Origin: Candidatus Sabulitectum sp.
GTDB lineage: Bacteria; Fermentibacterota; Fermentibacteria; Fermentibacterales; JCC-6
Length of the DNA stretch: 8,595 bases
Direction: 5' to 3'
Assembly (NCBI GenBank): GCA_029940175.1
Contig: JAOZRM010000137.1
Coordinates: 1 to 8,595, forward strand
Within the stretch, counting starts at the first letter, position 1. Each line of letters opens with the position of its first letter. The notes beneath the pieces were generated by a model. It was not told where the DNA came from, searched no databases, and worked only from the letters and a program-made list of their open reading frames with translations. Positions 5,536 through 8,595 of this stretch are shown one piece after another. Position numbers and translations under genes: made by a program.

Positions 5536-6741
5536 ATGAAAATTCTATTGATGCTTGTTGTGATGGCAACCGGGTTGTGTATTGCCCAGGCTCCCGAGTA
5601 CCAGTCATACTACTACCAGCAGTGTGCCGGTACTGCAATTGATGTGGGCTATTACGGGGCTCCATGTGTAGCAGACTGGAATGGTGACGGCGAGAAGGAC
5701 ATGGTTCTTGGAATCTTTACTGGTGGGAATATTCGTTTTTATGAGAACGAGAATACCAATGACTCACCGGTGTTTAACAGTTATACCACTTTGAAGGCCG
5801 ATGGTACTACCATTGTCCTTCCTTCCGGTTGATGCACCGGCGCTACAAATCCGCAGGTTGTGGATTGGAACGGTGACGGTCTCCTTGATATTATTGTAGG
5901 TGACAGAAACGGTTTTGTTTCCTTTTTTGAAAGAACAGGCTCGGGAGTAGATGATCTTACAGCAGCAGGCCATGTAACTGCCAGTGGAACAGTTATTGAT
6001 GTTGGTTCAAATTCAGCACCAGTGGTGGTTGACTGGAACAACGATGGTCTTCTTGATCTTCTCATTGCAAATGAGGCCACCAATCAGGGTATCAGGCTTT
6101 ATCTTAACTCGGGAACCACATCTGTTCCGGTTCTAACCACCTGGACTTACATTCAGAGCAATGGTACTAATATTAACAGGTATCGCTGTTGTCCACAGGT
6201 TTACGATATGAACGGTGATGGCAGGAAAGATCTCATCATGGGCGAGAATGATGCCCGCATTTACTACTACGAAAACACCGGTACCGATGCTGCCCCGGTG
6301 TTCAGCGCTTTTGAAGTAATTCAGAGCAATGGAAGTCCTCTTGATCTTTATTCAGGTACAAGACTGTGGGTTAACGACTGGAATGAAGATGGATTTCCCG
6401 ATCTGCTTGTAAGCGACTTCAACGGTTTTGTCCATGTGTTTATAGCAGAACTTACAGGTATAGAGCATGGAGCGAACACAACCGGTTTTGCAGTTACGCC
6501 TGCAGTAAATCCTGCAATGGGTAACTTCAACCTCAATGTGCAGACACCCATGGGTGGAAATGTTGAGCTAAGGGTTTATGATTTCGCCGGAAGGCTTGTT
6601 GCCGCAAAGAATTCCTCGGGTATGTCAGATGGTTCAAACCTGGTTGTTATGGATGCAGGTTCGCTGGCCACAGGTGTTTACACTGTAGTGGCTGCAAGAG
6701 GTTCTGATATCTCTACCTGCAGGATGGTTCTTACGAACTGA
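5536..6741 (+). CDS. Secreted VCBS/FG-GAP repeat protein with type IX-like sorting domain, interrupted by in-frame TGA
   Basis: The frame from ATG 5536 to the TGA at 6739-6741 spans 401 codons but has one internal TGA at 5830-5832 (codon 99). Homologous repeat sequence continues in the same frame on both sides, so this is one gene. It starts with a signal peptide (MKILLMLVVMATGLCIAQA, cleavage near Pro20). Five repeats of about 57 residues follow, each with an Asp-rich calcium loop: DWNGDGEKD, DWNGDGLLD, DWNNDGLLD, DMNGDGRKD and DWNEDGFPD, at residues about 47, 110, 166, 224 and 281. Such repeats form beta-propeller blades of the FG-GAP/VCBS type. Residues about 320-401 resemble the C-terminal sorting domain of type IX cargo (VELRVYDFAGRLV and LATGVYTVV). 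The function of the exported protein is unknown. The TGA is either a nonsense mutation or base error, giving a 98-residue fragment, or is read as selenocysteine. Gene identity is secure; whether the full protein is made is not. Confidence 0.8.
5830..5832 (+). other. In-frame TGA inside the VCBS-repeat gene (nonsense or selenocysteine codon)
   Basis: The codon is preceded by Leu-Pro-Ser-Gly and followed by Cys-Thr-Gly-Ala-Thr-Asn-Pro-Gln-Val-Val-Asp-Trp, with repeat homology on both sides. TGA serves as a real stop for at least five other reading frames in the window, so a general TGA reassignment is not supported. A single transition from TGG or CGA would restore a sense codon. Confidence 0.85.
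5848..5866 (+). other. SECIS-like stem-loop downstream of the in-frame TGA
   Basis: AATCCGCA (5848-5855) pairs with TGTGGATT (5859-5866) over eight base pairs including one G-U, closing a GGU loop (5856-5858). The loop begins after 23 intervening bases from the TGA. The size, distance and G at the loop start fit the general bacterial selenocysteine insertion element model. The other repeats of this gene do not show this hairpin at the same position by eye. The model is permissive, so chance is possible. Confidence 0.35.
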
Positions 6742-6833
6742 TCCGGGTGTTAACCGGCAAGCGAAAGCGCACTTTAGAGCCTCCCGCGTTAGTGGAAGCT
6801 CAGAGTTCACGCCAGTAACAGACCTTCTTAAAT
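6742..6833. other. Intergenic stretch with small imperfect inverted repeats
   Basis: I see no gene here. GAGCCTCC (6777-6784) pairs imperfectly with GGAAGCTC (6794-6801), with one mismatch; CCGG at 6743-6746 and 6753-6756 can form a short stem. None has a T-run, and the true terminator follows at 6834-6867. Confidence 0.3.
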
Positions 6834-6867
6834 AACAGAAGCCCGGGGTTTTTCCCGGGCTTCTGTT
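6834..6867. terminator. Bidirectional intrinsic terminator between convergent genes
   Basis: AACAGAAGCCCGGG (6834-6847) and CCCGGGCTTCTGTT (6854-6867) form a perfect 14-bp, GC-rich stem around a 6-base loop (GTTTTT). Flanking bases are TTGTTAC on the + side, and reading the - strand gives ATTTAAG, so the T-rich tracts are short in both directions. The position between two genes that converge (stops at 6741 and 6883) fits a shared terminator. Confidence 0.88.
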
Positions 6868-6882
6868 GTTACTTGAGTATTA

Positions 6883-8595
6883 TCAATCCAGCAGCACAAA
6901 CCGCCCTGTTTGTGTGAATTCACTGGAGTTAAGCCAAATCATGTATGTGCCGGACGAGAGGGCAGGGAGAGTTACTGAATGCTCACCCACCGGCCATGAG
7001 TCGGAAACTGAATACACCTGTCTGCCTGCAAGGTCGAAAACAGCAAGCTCAGCTGCGAGAGGTTCTGAAACAACAAAGGAAAGAGATGGAATTCCCATCT
7101 GCGGGTTGGCAATTGCAGAAAGAAGCAGTACAGCCGTCTGATCTTCCTCTTCAATACCCATGGAAGGATATTGAAAGGACACCTGATCAAGCACAGGTGT
7201 GCCGAACATACCGTCTGTTTCCATGAGTACTGCATACTGAATGTACCTGTGTGTACTGTCAATAAAACCTGCAAGGCTGCCAGGCTCATAGATGTACTCT
7301 GACCATGTGCCCATGTCATCAGGGTCGTTACTGCTTCTTACAGTGAAGTACATATCAGTGCCGGGGGGTTCAGTGCCTTCCCAGGCAATTGATTCCCACT
7401 CAGGGTTGTACTCCATGTCACGGATGGTAGAGGTAAGACTGCCGGAATTCTCACCCTCAATCGAGTACCAGAGAACAGCTCCGAAATAAATAGCTGAAAC
7501 AATATCCAGAACACCATCATTATCCACGTCAGCAGTTTGCAGGTCAAAGAATGTATATTCTGAATCCAGTGGGTGTTTTGCCCACTGGGTTGCTGCTCCA
7601 CCAATATTCTCCCAAAATGCAAGTTCCTGGACGTTTCCTCCCCAATGGCCTGATGCAGCAAGAATATCAAGATGCCCGTCTTCTGTAAGGTCAACAGCAC
7701 GAATAGAACTTGCTCCCCCGAATTCATCATCAATAATATGCTGTTCCCATTCTTCACAGGAACCATCCAGGTTCTCAAACCAGTATATCCTGCCATAGTC
7801 ACCTGGATTAGAATCTGCAGCAAGAACATCAATGTCTCCGTCGTTGTCCACGTCTTCTGCATGAACTGACTTAGGCGTGCCATAAACAGGGTCAGTGTCA
7901 AACTGATACAAGGACCACTGCAGCCCGGTGCCATCAACATTCTCCCAGAAGAAGAGCCCATCAGATGAACCAAAATCTGTTGAAGCACTGAGAATGTCTA
8001 TGTCACCATCCAGATCCAGGTCTGTGAGGCACAGCTCTTCGAAATCATCAAAATCCTCATCTTCAGTTACAATGTGCCTCTGCCAGTACGTGCCTGCACT
8101 GTCTGTATTCTCCCACCAGCTTACGCCGACTCCATGAGTATAACTGCCAACGACAATATCGTTGTCTCCGTCTCCGTCGATATCAGCTCCGTAGATGCAG
8201 TGAGGAAAAGGAAAAAGGTCGATGAAACACTTCTCCCAAACAAGCCCGGTTCCATCTGTGTTTCTGTACCAGAAAAGACTGTCATCTGCGCTAGTAGTTA
8301 TAGCTCCCACTACATCAATGTATGAGTCTCCGTCAATATCAACCGGATATGCCGCGCGGCATGTGCTGCCCGGGGAGTCAATGATGTGATCTGTCCAGTT
8401 AGTTCCTGTTCCGTCATTCTCAAACCAGACGTGTTTTTCATTTGATGTAGAACTGGTTACTATATCTATATTCCCATCTCCGTCTATGTCTGCCGGATAT
8501 GCAAACCATGTACCTCCAACACCAGCACCCACAAGGTGTTGTGTAGATTTCATGTCAAGGTAGATCATTCCTTCAGTTCCATCCCAGGTGATACA
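6883..8595 (-). CDS. Secreted seven-repeat VCBS/FG-GAP propeller protein with type IX-like sorting domain, 5' partial
   Basis: At least 570 residues are visible; numbering here is from Met at 8568. The frame stays open to the window edge, and that Met is followed by no signal peptide, so the true start lies beyond the window. Residues about 9-370 hold seven repeats of about 50-56 residues with Asp-rich calcium loops at 27, 77, 129, 183, 239, 293 and 347 (for example DIDGDGNID and DVDNDGDID), each followed by a WFEN/WWEN/FWEN-type strand. Seven blades suit a closed beta-propeller. Residues about 375-468 form a beta-rich domain (AWEGTEPPGTDMYFTVRSS, RYIQYAVLME) resembling accessory domains of secreted proteins. 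After a GIEEED linker, residues about 482-561 look like a type IX sorting domain (AELAVFDLAGRQVYS, SSGTYMIWL, GRFVLL). It is probably extracellular or surface-bound; substrate and role are unknown. It does not align closely with the convergent neighbour beyond shared domain types. Confidence 0.9.
   Translation of the reverse strand, partial: CITWDGTEGMIYLDMKSTQHLVGAGVGGTWFAYPADIDGDGNIDIVTSSTSNEKHVWFENDGTGTNWTDHIIDSPGSTCRAAYPVDIDGDSYIDVVGAITTSADDSLFWYRNTDGTGLVWEKCFIDLFPFPHCIYGADIDGDGDNDIVVGSYTHGVGVSWWENTDSAGTYWQRHIVTEDEDFDDFEELCLTDLDLDGDIDILSASTDFGSSDGLFFWENVDGTGLQWSLYQFDTDPVYGTPKSVHAEDVDNDGDIDVLAADSNPGDYGRIYWFENLDGSCEEWEQHIIDDEFGGASSIRAVDLTEDGHLDILAASGHWGGNVQELAFWENIGGAATQWAKHPLDSEYTFFDLQTADVDNDGVLDIVSAIYFGAVLWYSIEGENSGSLTSTIRDMEYNPEWESIAWEGTEPPGTDMYFTVRSSNDPDDMGTWSEYIYEPGSLAGFIDSTHRYIQYAVLMETDGMFGTPVLDQVSFQYPSMGIEEEDQTAVLLLSAIANPQMGIPSLSFVVSEPLAAELAVFDLAGRQVYSVSDSWPVGEHSVTLPALSSGTYMIWLNSSEFTQTGRFVLLD
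7504..8490 (-). repeat. Seven diverged coding repeats with Asp-rich calcium loops
   Basis: The loops follow the DXDXDGXXD pattern with period of about 150 to 168 bases. The sixth (DLTEDGHLD) lacks the second Asp at the usual position, and the second has DIDGDSYID with Ser in place of Gly. All seven retain the last Asp. Confidence 0.88.

Larger units (their letters stand above)
5674..6402 (+). repeat. Five diverged coding repeats (calcium-loop propeller blades)
   Basis: Asp-loop motifs start at 5674, 5863, 6031, 6205 and 6376, a period of 168 to 189 bases. Between them recur ENTGTDAAPVF-like and QSNGTxI-like segments. The longest spacing is between repeats 1 and 2, where the in-frame TGA and about five extra residues lie. 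Confidence 0.85.

Noticed and set aside
5830..5832. Genome-wide reassignment of TGA to Gly or Trp
   Set aside because: TGA ends several genes in sensible places (776-778, 4882-4884, 5373-5375, 6739-6741, and 6885-6883 on the - strand), with the next gene or a terminator close behind.
5860..6741. A separate gene starting at GTG 5860, downstream of the in-frame TGA
   Set aside because: The GTG lies within a repeat just before its DWNGDG loop, has no ribosome binding site, and the product would lack a signal peptide. The frame is continuous with 5536-5829, so this is the rest of one gene.
8566..8568. ATG at 8568 (- strand) as the true start of the seven-repeat protein
   Set aside because: No signal peptide follows it, the upstream frame is open to the window edge, and a secreted protein with a sorting domain should have one.

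Overview
The window (about 8.6 kb, moderate GC) looks like a chromosomal segment from a Gram-negative bacterium, probably an uncultured lineage of the Fibrobacteres-Chlorobi-Bacteroidetes (FCB) neighbourhood or a related candidate phylum. Three things point there: a lipid A-type acyltransferase, an outer-membrane-like small protein, and two large secreted FG-GAP/VCBS repeat proteins that end in the beta-sandwich sorting domain typical of type IX secretion cargo. The lineage is inferred from domain content only. I see no tRNA, rRNA, CRISPR array, transposase or phage gene.

Layout. Positions 2-5375 hold six genes on the + strand, with gaps of only 2 to 14 bases, so they probably form one transcription unit. 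In order they are: a 5'-truncated GAF-GGDEF diguanylate cyclase; a DUF362 protein fused to a two-cluster ferredoxin domain; an LpxL/HtrB-family acyltransferase; an AzgA-type (NCS2) purine permease; a Rossmann-like, cysteine-rich protein of unknown function; and a small exported beta-rich protein. A 160-base gap (5376-5535) follows, containing an imperfect hairpin and a 12-bp perfect palindrome. Next is a secreted VCBS-repeat protein (5536-6741) whose frame is interrupted by one in-frame TGA at 5830-5832. The end of the window (6883-8595, - strand) carries a second secreted repeat protein with seven calcium-loop repeats, cut off at the window edge. A strong bidirectional terminator (6834-6867) separates these convergent genes.

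How the parts relate. The + strand cluster mixes c-di-GMP signalling, iron-sulfur redox chemistry, outer-membrane lipid modification and purine-base uptake. No single pathway unites them, although two members (the DUF362-ferredoxin and the Cys-rich protein) look redox- or metal-related and lack an assigned function. The two repeat proteins are likely extracellular or cell-surface products.

Most notable point. The TGA in the VCBS gene is flanked by clearly homologous in-frame coding sequence. It is followed, 23 bases before a GGU loop, by an 8-bp stem-loop that fits the loose bacterial SECIS pattern. It would encode Sec-Cys in a repeat whose paralogous repeat carries Cys-Cys near the same place. 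A plain nonsense mutation or base-call error remains the simpler explanation, but selenocysteine readthrough deserves a check.
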